Positions 53,327 through 62,585 of a stretch of DNA of 64,000 bases are shown piece after piece. Every line of letters begins with the position of its first letter. Within the stretch, counting starts at the first letter, position 1. The notes beneath the pieces were generated by a model. It made no database searches, was not told the origin of the DNA, and saw only the letters and a program-made list of their open reading frames with translations. The stretch is from assembly GCA_001556995.1 (NCBI GenBank), contig LSKF01000002.1, positions 4,845 through 68,844 on the forward strand, in the 5' to 3' direction. The DNA comes from Erythrobacteraceae bacterium CCH12-C2. Its GTDB lineage: Bacteria > Pseudomonadota > Alphaproteobacteria > Sphingomonadales > Sphingomonadaceae. Position numbers and translations under genes: made by a program.

Positions 53327-53826
53327 TGCGCGCCCTTCTCGCCCTCCTCGTTTGCTTTGCGCTCGCCGCTTGCGGCCTGTCGCCGATGTATGCTGGCGGC
53401 AGTCCAGCGGCGACCGCGCAGGGGCTCGCTGCAGTTGATGTGCCGGCCATTCAGGGGCGCGGCGGCTGGCTGGTCAAAAACGCGCTCGACGCCCGGCTGG
53501 GGGTCGGCGGGCAGGTGACACCGCAATATCGGCTTGATGTGCGCCTCGACGATTCGCTCGAAGCGCTGGGTGTGCTCAACGACGACACCATCAGCCGCGA
53601 ACGGCGCATACTGCGCGCCCGGTATCAGCTGATCGACCTCGCCACCGGGGCGGTGTTGCTCGATGCCACAGCCGGATCGGACGCCGGGATTGATGTGGTC
53701 TCTTCCGAATATGCCACCATCGCTGCGGAACAGACCGCGCTCGAAAACCTCGCCCGCGATGTTGCCGACCGGATCGTGACGCAGGTTTCGCTGACGATGC
53801 GCAACCACATGGCCGGGACGCCGTGA
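53326..53826 (+). CDS. lptE: LPS-assembly lipoprotein LptE
   Basis: 166 residues. Lipoprotein signal LLALLVCFALAACG (lipobox LAAC, Cys16), followed by the LSPMYAGG segment typical of LptE and an alpha/beta domain (YRLDVRLDDSLEALGVLNDDTISRERRILRARYQL). LptE plugs the LptD barrel that inserts LPS or lipid A-type glycolipids into the outer membrane. The position between leuS and holA is the standard one. Confidence 0.88.
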   Translation: MRALLALLVCFALAACGLSPMYAGGSPAATAQGLAAVDVPAIQGRGGWLVKNALDARLGVGGQVTPQYRLDVRLDDSLEALGVLNDDTISRERRILRARYQLIDLATGAVLLDATAGSDAGIDVVSSEYATIAAEQTALENLARDVADRIVTQVSLTMRNHMAGTP

Positions 53827-54890
53827 AGGCGACCCAGAAGGATTTCGCCCGCGGCCTGCCCGCAGGCGCAACCAGCTTGCGCATCTTTTTCTTCTGCGGC
53901 CCGGACGAGGCGGGTGCCAGTGCTGCTGCCAATCGCCTTGCCGCCGCATTTCCCGACGCGGGCGAGCGGGTGGAGCTCGCCGGAGCCGACTGCAAGCGCG
54001 ATCCCGCTCTCCTTGGTGATGAAGCGCGCTCGACCTCGCTGTTCGGCGGCGCGCGCCATATCTGGGTGCGCGCCAGCGGCGATGAGGCGCATGATGCGCT
54101 GCAATTCCTGATCGAAACCGCCGAGGCGGGCGCGGGCGAAGCGGCCCCGGTCATCGTTATCGCCACCAGCGCCACAGACAAATCGCGCACGGCCAAACTG
54201 CTGGAAAAGCGCAAGGATGCGCTCGTGGCAATGTTCCACCCGCCTGACCTCGCATCCGTCGCCAGCGCGGTGCGGGCCATGGCGGATGCCGCGGGCCTCA
54301 GGCTCGGCGGCGATCTGGCGGAGCGCATCGCGCGCGGTGCGGGGCTCGATGTGCGGCTGGCGCAGTCCGAGATCGACAAGCTCGCGCTTTATTGCGATGC
54401 CGATCCCCAATCGCCCAAGTCCGCCACGCCGGAAGATCACGCCGCCATCGGCGCGGCGACCGAGGAGGACGGCCTGGCCCCGCTGGTCAATGCCGTGCTG
54501 GGCGGTGAAATGGGCCGGGTCGGCGGCGAGGTCAGGCGGATGCGCGAGCTGGGGCTGAACCCGGTGGGCATTGCGTTGGCACTGGAGCGTCGGGCGGCGC
54601 AGCTGGCGCAGATCGCGGCGCGGATCGGGCCGGGCGGCAAGATCCAGTCCTTGGGGCCGGGTGACAAGATGCAGCTGGGCATTTTCTTCCGCGAAGAACG
54701 CGCGATCATCCATCAATTCGAGCGCTGGACGGCCCCCGCCAGCCGAGGATCGCAGACAACCCGGCTCGACCGGCTGGTCGGGCGACTTGTTACGCTGCAC
54801 CGCAACCTGCTGGCAAACAGCCAGACGGCTGAATTGCTGCTGGCGCAGGAATTGACGGAAATTGCCCGGTTTGCGGCGAAGCGAGCGTGA
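53823..54890 (+). CDS. holA: DNA polymerase III delta subunit
   Basis: 355 residues from a GTG overlapping the lptE stop (GTGA). The clamp-loader delta pattern is visible: IFFFCGPDEAGASAAANRLAA at the N-terminus, ARSTSLFGGARHIWVRASG, and the C-terminal helical domain (ELGLNPVGIALALERRAAQLAQIAARIG ... LLLAQELTEIARFAA). Part of the complex that loads the beta clamp. Conserved leuS-lptE-holA order supports the call. Confidence 0.9.
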   Translation: MKATQKDFARGLPAGATSLRIFFFCGPDEAGASAAANRLAAAFPDAGERVELAGADCKRDPALLGDEARSTSLFGGARHIWVRASGDEAHDALQFLIETAEAGAGEAAPVIVIATSATDKSRTAKLLEKRKDALVAMFHPPDLASVASAVRAMADAAGLRLGGDLAERIARGAGLDVRLAQSEIDKLALYCDADPQSPKSATPEDHAAIGAATEEDGLAPLVNAVLGGEMGRVGGEVRRMRELGLNPVGIALALERRAAQLAQIAARIGPGGKIQSLGPGDKMQLGIFFREERAIIHQFERWTAPASRGSQTTRLDRLVGRLVTLHRNLLANSQTAELLLAQELTEIARFAAKRA

Positions 54891-55000
54891 AACAAGGCGG
54901 ATCGGACTTCGCAGTCGCACAATTTATCGCGGCCCATGTTTATACAGCTTAATCTGCAACAGAGGTTCCCAATAAGAGCGAATTGCGGACTAAGGGGCGT

Positions 55001-56410
55001 ATGAAACGCATGAACCTCGCGCCGGTAAGACTGTCCGAGCCTGGGCTCGCGGCAGGTTCCAAGGGACTTGCCCCGTCGCTCGAGCGGCGGCGGCTGCGCG
55101 CCTATATGCTGATGCTGCTTTTTGACGGCGTCCTTCTCAATTTCAGCTTCTCGATTGCAGGCTTGGCGTGGGAAGGGCGCTGGTGGGAGCCGCGCTCCAT
55201 GCTGGCTGCCCAGGCGATGTTGCCAGTGTTCTTCACGATTGCATTCTACAATGCCTCATATGGTTTGAAGGCGCTGGCGGATTGGCAATTTGGTGCACGC
55301 CAGGTGGTGATCGCGCTGGTCATATCGGCCGGCCTGATCAATTTCGTCGGCTTCTACACCAAGACCAATGAGGATTTCTCGCGCGGGGCCGTGACCCTCG
55401 GCCTGTTGTTTACAGCGATAGCCTTGGTGGCCATACGGCGGGTGCAGGCCATGGTGATCGAGCGGCGCTGGGGCGGGCGGATCGCCAATCGGCTGGTGAT
55501 TGACGATGGGGGCGGCGGCTTCCCTGATGCCGAGGCTGATTTGGTGATCGCGGCAGACCTTAATCTTGATCCTTCAAGCCATGATCCCTTCATGCTGGAT
55601 CGCTTGGGCAGGGTGTTGCGCAATCAGGACAAGGTGATTGTCAGCTGCCCTCCCGAACGGCGCGATGACTGGGGATTTTTGCTCAAGTCGGCCGGGGTGT
55701 ATGGCGAGATCGTGAGCCCTCAGGCGCATAAGCTCGGTGCGCTCAGCGTGCATCGCTACGATGATCTCGGTCGCACCACGCTGGTGGTGTCCACCGGACC
55801 GCTGAACCTGCGCGCACGCATCCTGAAGCGAGCCTTCGATATTGTCGGGGCCCTGGCAGGCCTCCTCGTGCTGTCACCGCTGTTCCTTGTCGTTGCCGTG
55901 ATGATCAAGCTGGAAGATGGCGGCCCTGTGCTGTTCATTCAGCGCCGGATGGGGCGCGGCAACCAGTTCTTCAACATGTTCAAGTTCCGATCGATGCGCG
56001 AGGAAAAGCTCGATCACGATGGCAACCGCTCGGCCTCGCGCGATGATGACCGGATCACCCGCATCGGTGCCTTTATCCGCCGCACCAGCATTGATGAACT
56101 GCCGCAACTCATCAACGTATTGCAAGGTGACATGTCGATCGTCGGCCCGCGACCGCATGCGATTGGATCACGGGCCAACAACAAGTATTTCTGGGACATC
56201 GACCGCAAATACTGGCAGCGCCACAGCCTCAAGCCCGGGTTGACGGGCCTGGCCCAGGTGCGTGGGCACTGCGGCGCGACCGAGAAGGAGCAGGATCTGA
56301 CCGACCGCTTGCAGTCCGATTTGGAATATATCGCCGGATGGACGCTGTTGCGCGACATCGTGATCGTGCTGCGCACCGTGATGGTGCTGCGGCACGACAA
56401 TGCTTATTGA
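55001..56410 (+). CDS. polyprenyl-phosphate glycosylphosphotransferase (exopolysaccharide)
   Basis: 469 residues from the ATG at 55001 (AAGGGG upstream); TTG at 54983 and ATG at 55010 are alternatives. Four N-terminal membrane helices, a central Rossmann-like region, a fifth helix (FDIVGALAGLLVLSPLFLVVAVMIK), then the bacterial sugar transferase domain: DGGPVLFIQRRMGRGN, MFKFRSM, IRRTSIDELPQLINVLQGDMSIVGPRPH and PGLTGLAQVRG. It starts exopolysaccharide repeat synthesis by placing a sugar phosphate on undecaprenyl phosphate. No other polysaccharide genes are adjacent. Confidence 0.9.
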   Translation: MKRMNLAPVRLSEPGLAAGSKGLAPSLERRRLRAYMLMLLFDGVLLNFSFSIAGLAWEGRWWEPRSMLAAQAMLPVFFTIAFYNASYGLKALADWQFGARQVVIALVISAGLINFVGFYTKTNEDFSRGAVTLGLLFTAIALVAIRRVQAMVIERRWGGRIANRLVIDDGGGGFPDAEADLVIAADLNLDPSSHDPFMLDRLGRVLRNQDKVIVSCPPERRDDWGFLLKSAGVYGEIVSPQAHKLGALSVHRYDDLGRTTLVVSTGPLNLRARILKRAFDIVGALAGLLVLSPLFLVVAVMIKLEDGGPVLFIQRRMGRGNQFFNMFKFRSMREEKLDHDGNRSASRDDDRITRIGAFIRRTSIDELPQLINVLQGDMSIVGPRPHAIGSRANNKYFWDIDRKYWQRHSLKPGLTGLAQVRGHCGATEKEQDLTDRLQSDLEYIAGWTLLRDIVIVLRTVMVLRHDNAY

Positions 56411-56419
56411 GGGTTGGGC

Positions 56420-57001
56420 TTACTGAGGCTTGTCGTCGCGGCCCTGCGGCACAGTAAAGGTGCCGGTGACCCGGCCCGGCCGCGCCCCGGTTGAATTGCC
56501 GCCGCCGCCTGCGGCGCTGCCATCGACACTCGCAAGCCCGCTTTCGAGATCAATCACCAGGCGCCCGCCGTTCAATGTGTCACTGGCGCGGCGCAGGCTC
56601 ACATTGCCGGCCATGGTGATGATCCGGCGGTTGAAATCATAAACCGCATTGTCCCCGCTCGCGCGCTCATTGCCGCGGGTCACCACCACGCCGCCGGTCG
56701 CGGTGATACGCTGGATGCTGAGCTTGTCGGTGTCGTCGTAATTCAATAGCGTGCGCGCCGAACGCAGCGTCAGCCCGGCCTGTTCGATCACCACATCGCC
56801 CGACAGGATGACGCGGTTCTCGCGGTCTTGCAGCTCGATCCGATCAGCATCGAAGGTCACAGGGGCGCGCGAATTGTGCGCAGCGATGGTCTGGGCATGG
56901 GCGTGCATCCCGCCAACCAGGGCTGCGGTGAGCGCGAACCCGCCGATCCCCCAACCAAGGGCGATGCGTGACAGGGTGGTGCGGGGAGAATTGGGACTCA
57001 T
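56420..57001 (-). CDS. lptA: LptA / OstA-like LPS transport protein
   Basis: 193 residues. Signal peptide to AHAQ (about 36). OstA fold repeats: VTFDADRIELQDRENRVILSGDVVIEQAGLTLRSARTLLNY and ITATGGVVVTRGNERASGDNAVYDFNRRIITMAGNVSL. A Gly/Ser-rich tail follows. It bridges the inner and outer membrane for lipopolysaccharide transport. Start overlaps the lptC stop (ATGA). Confidence 0.88.
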   Translation of the reverse strand: MSPNSPRTTLSRIALGWGIGGFALTAALVGGMHAHAQTIAAHNSRAPVTFDADRIELQDRENRVILSGDVVIEQAGLTLRSARTLLNYDDTDKLSIQRITATGGVVVTRGNERASGDNAVYDFNRRIITMAGNVSLRRASDTLNGGRLVIDLESGLASVDGSAAGGGGNSTGARPGRVTGTFTVPQGRDDKPQ

Positions 57002-57669
57002 TGCGGCATCCTCAGCTGACCGGGGACCATGGAAAGGCGGGCATTGCCTTTCAGCACCAGCGTGCGGGTGGCAAGATCGGCGCGCAGGGTATCGGCGGAG
57101 AAGGTGCCCGCCGGGACTTCGCCCGACACGCCCTCATCCCCGCGCATCACCCGCGCCTTGAGATCAAGCGAGACCCCGCGCGCCACCATCGCGTAGCCAT
57201 CGCTGGCGGCAAGCCGCAAGGGACCATCGACCGTTACTGACTCGGCATCGATATCGTAAGCCCCGCCCGCAGCACTCAGCCGGGCCGGGCCTTCTGCGAG
57301 CAGCAGCTGCGCCACCAATTCGCGCATCCGCACCACACCTTCGACGCTGGAAGCCTGCACCGCCTCGCCTGCCAGCAGCGAGAACGGGCGGCCCTGATTG
57401 TCGCGCCCGCGATACATCGCATTGTCGACCCGCAGCCGCTCATCGATCAGCGCGACCTTGTTGCGATCGAGCAGAAAGCTCACCTCGCCGCGCGGCGAGA
57501 GCGGCGAAATCACCATCATTGCGGCTACCACGCCGATGGCCATCGGCAAGGCGCGGGCGAGGAAGCCGATCAACCGGTCATGCGATCCGCCGGGCGCTGC
57601 AAACCGCTGGCGGCGGCTGCGCAGCGCGCGCGCTTCGGACGTTTCGATGCTCGGTTCGATGAGGGCCAT
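56998..57669 (-). CDS. lptC: LptC LPS export protein
   Basis: 223 residues from the ATG at 57669. One N-terminal membrane helix (LPMAIGVVAAMMVISPL, near 45-62), then the periplasmic LptC domain (FLLDRNKVALIDERLRVDNAMYRGRDNQGRPFSLLAGEAVQ). LptC passes LPS from the LptBFG transporter to LptA. Translationally coupled to lptA and 25 bases after the RNase D-like gene, a common alphaproteobacterial order. Confidence 0.88.
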   Translation of the reverse strand: MALIEPSIETSEARALRSRRQRFAAPGGSHDRLIGFLARALPMAIGVVAAMMVISPLSPRGEVSFLLDRNKVALIDERLRVDNAMYRGRDNQGRPFSLLAGEAVQASSVEGVVRMRELVAQLLLAEGPARLSAAGGAYDIDAESVTVDGPLRLAASDGYAMVARGVSLDLKARVMRGDEGVSGEVPAGTFSADTLRADLATRTLVLKGNARLSMVPGQLRMPQ

Positions 57670-57694
57670 GGTGCAACCGCTAACGCGCGCGTCC

Positions 57695-58315
57695 TTACAT
57701 GTGGCTGAAGATATCGCTTTCGGCCCAGCCAGCGATATCGAGCAGCGCGCGGGTGGGGAGGAAGTCGAAACAGGCCTGCGCAAGCGCCGTGCGCCCTTCG
57801 CGTTCGAGCCGCGCGGTCAGCTCATCGCGCAACCGGTGGAGATAGCGCACATCGCTCGCGGCGTAATCGCGCTGCGCTTCGGAGAGGACCGGCCCGCCCC
57901 AGTCCGAGCTTTGCTGCTGCTTGGAGATACTCTCGCCCAGCAGTTCCTCGACGAGGTTCTTGAGGCCGTGGCGGTCGGTATAGGTGCGGGTCAGCTTGCT
58001 GGCGATCTTCGTGCAGAACACCGGGCCTGCCATAACGCCCAGATAGTGGTGGATCGCCGCGAGATCAAAGCGCGCGAAGTGGTAGATCTTGACCCGATTG
58101 GGGTCACCCAACACCGCCTTCAAGTTCGGCGCGTCGTAAGCGCTGCCGGGGCCAAAGCGCACCAGATGTTCGGTGCCGCTGCCATCGGACAGTTGCACCA
58201 CGCACAGCCGGTCGCGGGTGGTGACGAGGCCCATGGTCTCGGTATCGACCGCAATCGCGCTGTCGCCCGCAAGCACGCCGGGGGGGAGGTCTTCTTCGTG
58301 AAAATGCACTGTCAT
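57695..58315 (-). CDS. ribonuclease D-like 3'-5' exonuclease
   Basis: 206 residues from the ATG at 58315. DEDD exonuclease: IAVDTETMGL (motif I), VKIYHFARFDLAAIHHYLG (motif II), YAASDVRYLHRL (motif III). It is the short form without HRDC domains found in alphaproteobacteria. Trims RNA 3' ends such as tRNA precursors. First gene of the exonuclease-lptC-lptA unit. Confidence 0.9.
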   Translation of the reverse strand: MTVHFHEEDLPPGVLAGDSAIAVDTETMGLVTTRDRLCVVQLSDGSGTEHLVRFGPGSAYDAPNLKAVLGDPNRVKIYHFARFDLAAIHHYLGVMAGPVFCTKIASKLTRTYTDRHGLKNLVEELLGESISKQQQSSDWGGPVLSEAQRDYAASDVRYLHRLRDELTARLEREGRTALAQACFDFLPTRALLDIAGWAESDIFSHM

Positions 58316-58395
58316 GGCGCCCGCCCTACGCCGATTGGGGAAAGAGGGAAAGCGCAGAGTAGCGCCCGCGCGGTGGGCGTGTAGGTTCGCGCGCC

Positions 58396-59094
58396 ATGGG
58401 ACACGAAACCATCCCCGAAAGCTGGCGGGCTGTGCTGGAAACAGTGCTGGCCACACCCGAGGCGCGGCGCTTGGGCGGGTGGCTCAAGGCTGAGGAAGCG
58501 GCGGGCAAGCTGGTCTATCCGCCGCAGGGGACACGGCTGGCGGCGCTGGCGCTGACCCCGCTCGATCAGGTGCGCTGCGTGATCCTGGGGCAGGATCCCT
58601 ACCACGGTGCGGGGCAGGCGCATGGGCTGGCTTTCTCGGTGCAGGACGGCGTGCGCCCGCCGCCCTCGCTGGTCAATATCTTCAAGGAGCTGGAGAGTGA
58701 CCTCGGCCTGCCGCGCCCGCAGACCGGCGATCTGTCGCGCTGGGCGCAGCAGGGCGTGCTGCTGCTCAACAACACGCTGACGGTTGAGGCTGGGCAGGCG
58801 GGCAGCCATGCGGGGCGCGGGTGGGATGCCGTCACCGATGCCTGCGTTGCTGCGGTGGCTGCGCAGGCGGAGCCGACCGTATTCATCCTGTGGGGTAGCC
58901 ACGCGCGCAAGAAGGCGAGCCGCGTGCCGGCGCTGGCCCGCGCGCTCCAACACGCGGGCCATCATTTAGTGCTGACCTCGGCGCACCCCAGCCCGCTTTC
59001 GGCCCATAACGGCTTCTTCGGCTCAAGGCCGTTCAGCCAGACCAATATTTTCCTTGAAAGCCACGGGCGCGGGGCGATCGATTGGCGTTTGTGA
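58396..59094 (+). CDS. ung: uracil-DNA glycosylase
   Basis: 232 residues. Family 1 UDG motifs: GQDPYHGAGQAHGLAFSV with catalytic Asp67, LLLNNTLTVEAGQAGSH, and HPSPLSAHNGFFGSRPFSQTN with the His/Leu intercalation loop. Removes uracil from DNA in base-excision repair. The short N-terminus is normal. Divergent from the exonuclease gene at 58315. Confidence 0.95.
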   Translation: MGHETIPESWRAVLETVLATPEARRLGGWLKAEEAAGKLVYPPQGTRLAALALTPLDQVRCVILGQDPYHGAGQAHGLAFSVQDGVRPPPSLVNIFKELESDLGLPRPQTGDLSRWAQQGVLLLNNTLTVEAGQAGSHAGRGWDAVTDACVAAVAAQAEPTVFILWGSHARKKASRVPALARALQHAGHHLVLTSAHPSPLSAHNGFFGSRPFSQTNIFLESHGRGAIDWRL

Positions 59095-59112
59095 TAGCAG
59101 GTGCCCCCGCGC

Positions 59113-60309
59113 TCACTCCGTCCCCAGTCTGCTGACCCGGTAATCCGCCAGCGACATCCAATAGGCCGCCCGCCAGCGCAGCCGCGCAAAGAACGTCGCC
59201 TTCTCCGCATACCATGCGCGCGTCACCGGCTGGCTCGCGGCTTCAAGATGGTCGATCATCTCGCGCAGCGCCGCCGCCAGCCCGGCATCCTCCACCCGCA
59301 CCATCAGCTCAACATTGACCCGGAAAGACCGCTTGTCGAGGTTCGCGCTGCCGACATAGCTCGCATCGTCGACCACCAGCAGCTTCATGTGCAGTTTGCA
59401 CGGCTGAAACTCGAACAGCCTCGCCCCGGCCCTCAGCAACGGCTTGTATTGCAGCCGCGCCATGTCGATTGCAGCGCCGATATCGGATTTGCCCGCCATC
59501 ACCATGCGCGCCTCGCCGCGCCGCGCCACCTGCGCGATCTGACGGCGGAAGCTCCGCGGCGGGGAGTAATAGGCCGAGACCGTATCGAGACGCCGCGCGC
59601 TCACCAGATCGCGCCGCAGCACCCAGGCCCAGTGGCCGCGCCGCACCAGCGGCCCGCCGACCAGCAACCGCACCGGGCCATCGCCTCCGTCCCACTCCCT
59701 GACGATATCGCGCAGTTGCCGCAGCCGCGCCACCCGGCCCTTGGCATCGCTGTCGACCCAGGCGCTCAGCAGCCGCCACCAGCGCACAAACTGCGCCACC
59801 ACCGCGCCCTCGATCAGCACCGATAGATCGCACCAGCCATTATCGGCGGGGGGCTTGAAGTAATGATCGGAGACATTCGCGCCGCCCGTCATAACCCGCG
59901 CTTCATCGGCAATCGCGAATTTCTGATGGTTGCGCACCAGATAGCGGGTGCCCCATTTGGGCGAGAAGATTGCGAACTGGCCCCCGGCCTCGGTCAGCGG
60001 GACAAAGAAAGCCGCGCCTGCATCATTGCCGAAATCGTCGATGATCAGGCTAACCTTCACGCCGCGCGCCGCCGCTGCAACGAGTGCGTCGCGCACGGCA
60101 GTGCCGGAGGTGTCGCTGTCGAACAAGTAGTAGAACACCAGCAGCGTCTCACGCGCGCCCTCGATCAGCGCCAGCAGAGCCGCCAGCCGATCCGCTCCGT
60201 GCGGGTAAAAGGTGAAGCTGTGCCCCTGCGCAGCGACGTGGAAGGGTTCCGGGTCGCGGTACAGCAGGGCTGGCTCTGCAGGCGGGTCCGGGCTGAGGTC
60301 AGGGTCCAT
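59113..60309 (-). CDS. phospholipase D-family protein (cardiolipin synthase-like)
   Basis: 398 residues. Two HKD motifs: HQKFAIADEARVMTGGANVSDHY and HMKLLVVDDASYVGSANLDKRSFRVNVE (His-x-Lys-x4-Asp). No membrane helices precede them, unlike long cardiolipin synthases, so it is of the ClsB/short type. It probably transfers phosphatidyl groups to make cardiolipin or related lipids. Convergent with ung. Confidence 0.85.
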   Translation of the reverse strand: MDPDLSPDPPAEPALLYRDPEPFHVAAQGHSFTFYPHGADRLAALLALIEGARETLLVFYYLFDSDTSGTAVRDALVAAAARGVKVSLIIDDFGNDAGAAFFVPLTEAGGQFAIFSPKWGTRYLVRNHQKFAIADEARVMTGGANVSDHYFKPPADNGWCDLSVLIEGAVVAQFVRWWRLLSAWVDSDAKGRVARLRQLRDIVREWDGGDGPVRLLVGGPLVRRGHWAWVLRRDLVSARRLDTVSAYYSPPRSFRRQIAQVARRGEARMVMAGKSDIGAAIDMARLQYKPLLRAGARLFEFQPCKLHMKLLVVDDASYVGSANLDKRSFRVNVELMVRVEDAGLAAALREMIDHLEAASQPVTRAWYAEKATFFARLRWRAAYWMSLADYRVSRLGTE

Positions 60310-60437
60310 TACGCCTTCTTAGCGCCAGAGACAGCGAATGGGACACCCCTTTGCGGTGAAGCGCACTTGCCAGACTGGCCGAGACGGCAGACAAGCATTT
60401 TGGCCACTGCCAATACGCCTGAAGGAGCACCGCATCC

Positions 60438-61142
60438 GTGACCTCTGCCAGCGCTCATCCCGATGATCCGCACTACGTCCACCGCACGGGTTGGCTCCGG
60501 GCCGCTGTGCTGGGCGGGAATGATGGGGTTATTTCGGTCTCCTCGCTGATTATCGGGGTGGCCGCGGCGACCCCGGAACCGGCAGCGATCATGGTCGCCG
60601 GGGTCGCGGCGCTGATGGCGGGGGCAATGTCGATGGCGGCGGGCGAGTATATCTCGGTCTCCTCGCAGTCCGATTCCGAACAGGCCGATATTCGCCGCGA
60701 ACGGGAAGCCTTGGCACAAACGCCTGCGGCCGAAGAAGCCGAGCTTGCGGCGATCTATCGCAGTCGCGGCCTGAGCAGTGAGACGGCCGCCGCGGTCGCC
60801 CGCGAGCTGACCGCGCTCGATCCGCTGGCCGCGCATGTGCGCGACGAGCTTGGCCTGTCCGAAAATCTGGCCGCGCGCCCGTTGCAGGCCGCGCTGGCAT
60901 CCGGCGCGACCTTTAGCGCGGCGGCGGCGGTGCCGCTGGTGGCGGCCTGGCTCGCACCGCCCGGCAGCGTGATCGCGGTGGTGGTGACGGTTTCGATCCT
61001 GGCGCTCGGAGTGCTCGGCGCGCTGGGAGCGAAGGCCGGGGCTGCGCCGCTGCTCCCGGCGATCTTGCGGGTGGTGGGCTGGGGGGTCTTTGCGATGGCC
61101 ACCACGGCAGCGGTGGGCCGGCTGTTCGGCGTGAGCGTCTGA
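60438..61142 (+). CDS. VIT/CCC1-family membrane transporter
   Basis: 234 residues from a GTG at 60438. Five predicted membrane helices. Landmarks: RAAVLGGNDGVISVSSLIIGVAAA, AGAMSMAAGEYISVSSQSDSEQADI and a metal-binding-type acidic helix (REREALAQTPAAEEAELAAIYRSRG). The VIT family moves Fe2+ or Mn2+ out of the cytosol. Substrate uncertain. Divergent from the PLD gene. Confidence 0.88.
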   Translation: MTSASAHPDDPHYVHRTGWLRAAVLGGNDGVISVSSLIIGVAAATPEPAAIMVAGVAALMAGAMSMAAGEYISVSSQSDSEQADIRREREALAQTPAAEEAELAAIYRSRGLSSETAAAVARELTALDPLAAHVRDELGLSENLAARPLQAALASGATFSAAAAVPLVAAWLAPPGSVIAVVVTVSILALGVLGALGAKAGAAPLLPAILRVVGWGVFAMATTAAVGRLFGVSV

Positions 61143-61240
61143 GAGCCGCCATTGGGCTGACTCCCGTTTTTCTTGACTTTGCGCCCCCCCGTGCCTAGCT
61201 GCGCGCTTCCCTTTCCCAAGCGAATCCGAAAAGGCCGTCC

Positions 61241-61585
61241 ATGGCACGCGTTACCGTTGAAGATTGCGTCGACAAGGTTCCCAACCGGTTTGACCTCGTC
61301 CTGCTGGCCGCCCAGCGTGCGCGCGAGATTTCGGGTGGCAGCGAACTGACCATTGATCGTGATCGTGACAAGAACCCGGTCGTGGCGCTGCGCGAAATCG
61401 CCGAGGAAACCATCCGCCCGCGCGATCTGCACGAAGGGCTGGTCGTCAGCCTGCAGAAGATCCTTCCCGACGATGAAGATGAAGCCGATGAAATCGGCTC
61501 TCTCAGCCAGTCGGCCGAAGCCCTGCGGATCACCGCATCGGCCCCGGCGCGCACCTCGTCGCTCGGCGGCGATTACGACGGGTAA
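61241..61585 (+). CDS. rpoZ: RNA polymerase omega subunit
   Basis: 114 residues. [30 protein letters not shown] followed by the [15 protein letters not shown] segment is diagnostic of omega. It helps assemble RNA polymerase and binds ppGpp with beta-prime. The acidic C-terminal tail is normal in alphaproteobacteria. Good match, normal length. Confidence 0.95.
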   Translation: MARVTVEDCVDKVPNRFDLVLLAAQRAREISGGSELTIDRDRDKNPVVALREIAEETIRPRDLHEGLVVSLQKILPDDEDEADEIGSLSQSAEALRITASAPARTSSLGGDYDG

Positions 61586-61596
61586 TCTTCGCGTTT

Positions 61597-61614
61597 CTCA
61601 GCCGCTTGGCTGAG
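61597..61614 (+). terminator. weak terminator hairpin after rpoZ
   Basis: CTCAGCC (61597-61603), loop GCTT, GGCTGAG (61608-61614), 11 bases after the rpoZ stop. No T-run follows, so activity is uncertain. Confidence 0.35.
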
Positions 61615-61763
61615 GTCCGACGCGCCTCCAGTCTGTTTCAGGCTTCTGCAATCCCCTGCTTGACCGGTTCGTGACCCGGGCCTGATGGCGCTTGCCATCG
61701 CGGCTTGCTGCGCTATTTCTGAGCGTTGTAATCGAACTGTAACATCAGGGACGCGCGGCAAGC

Positions 61764-62495
61764 ATGTCATCCATCGCAGTCTACAGCGTCAAGGGCGGGG
61801 TCGGCAAAACCACGCTGGCGGTGAACCTTGCGTGGTGCGCAGCGAGCATCTCGCGCCGCAAGACGCTGCTGTGGGACTTGGATGCGGCCAATGGCGCAGG
61901 GTTCCTGCTGGGGGTCGATCCTAAGAAAAAGCGTAGCGCCGACAGTGTGTTCGCCGATGGCAGCGATCCGGCCAAACTGATCCAGCCGACCGCCTATCCG
62001 GGGCTCGACCTGCTCCCCGCCGATGAAAGCATTCGCGCGCTTGACCGCCAGCTCGACCGGCTGGGCAAGAAGCGCCGCCTCGCCAAGCTGGTTGAGGGGC
62101 TGAGCAAGGAATATGACCGGGTGGTGTTCGATTGTCCGCCGGTTCTCAATGAGTTGAGCGCGCAGGTGATCCGCGCGGCCGACCTGATCATCGTCCCCCT
62201 GCCGCCCTCGCCGCTCTCGGCCCGGGCCTTCGACGTGGTGGTTGAGGAAGTGCGGGGGCAAGGCAAAGGCCATCCGCCGATCCTTCCCGTCTTGTCGATG
62301 ATCGATCTTCGCCGCACCCTTCACCGCGAGGCGCGCGAGGCCAATCCCAAATGGCCCGCGATCCCGCTGGCGAGCGCGGTTGAGCAATGCGCGGTGGAGC
62401 GCAAGCCCGTCGGCGCCTTCGCTCCGCGCTCCCCCGCCGCGCGCGCCATCGCACAGCTATGGACCGCGATCGAGCGCAAGCTGGCGAGCAAGTAA
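61764..62495 (+). CDS. ParA-family ATPase
   Basis: 243 residues. Deviant Walker A VKGGVGKTTLAVNLA (9-23), LLWDLDAANGAGFLLG, and Walker B-like VVFDCPPVLNELS. ParA/MinD-type ATPases position DNA or protein complexes. No ParB is adjacent, and the gene stands alone between rpoZ and the DUF3667 gene, so it is more likely an orphan ParA than the chromosome partition protein. Confidence 0.85.
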   Translation: MSSIAVYSVKGGVGKTTLAVNLAWCAASISRRKTLLWDLDAANGAGFLLGVDPKKKRSADSVFADGSDPAKLIQPTAYPGLDLLPADESIRALDRQLDRLGKKRRLAKLVEGLSKEYDRVVFDCPPVLNELSAQVIRAADLIIVPLPPSPLSARAFDVVVEEVRGQGKGHPPILPVLSMIDLRRTLHREAREANPKWPAIPLASAVEQCAVERKPVGAFAPRSPAARAIAQLWTAIERKLASK

Positions 62496-62585
62496 CCCGC
62501 TCTATTCGCCGCCGAACATCGCCGCTTTTGCGCCTGCGAAGAATCTGCCTATAGTGTCGTATTCTCAGCCACGGGGGCGAAGGCG

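Noticed and set aside
59469..59702. Plus-strand frames antisense to the phospholipase D gene
   Set aside because: Typical GC-rich antisense shadows without starts or motifs.
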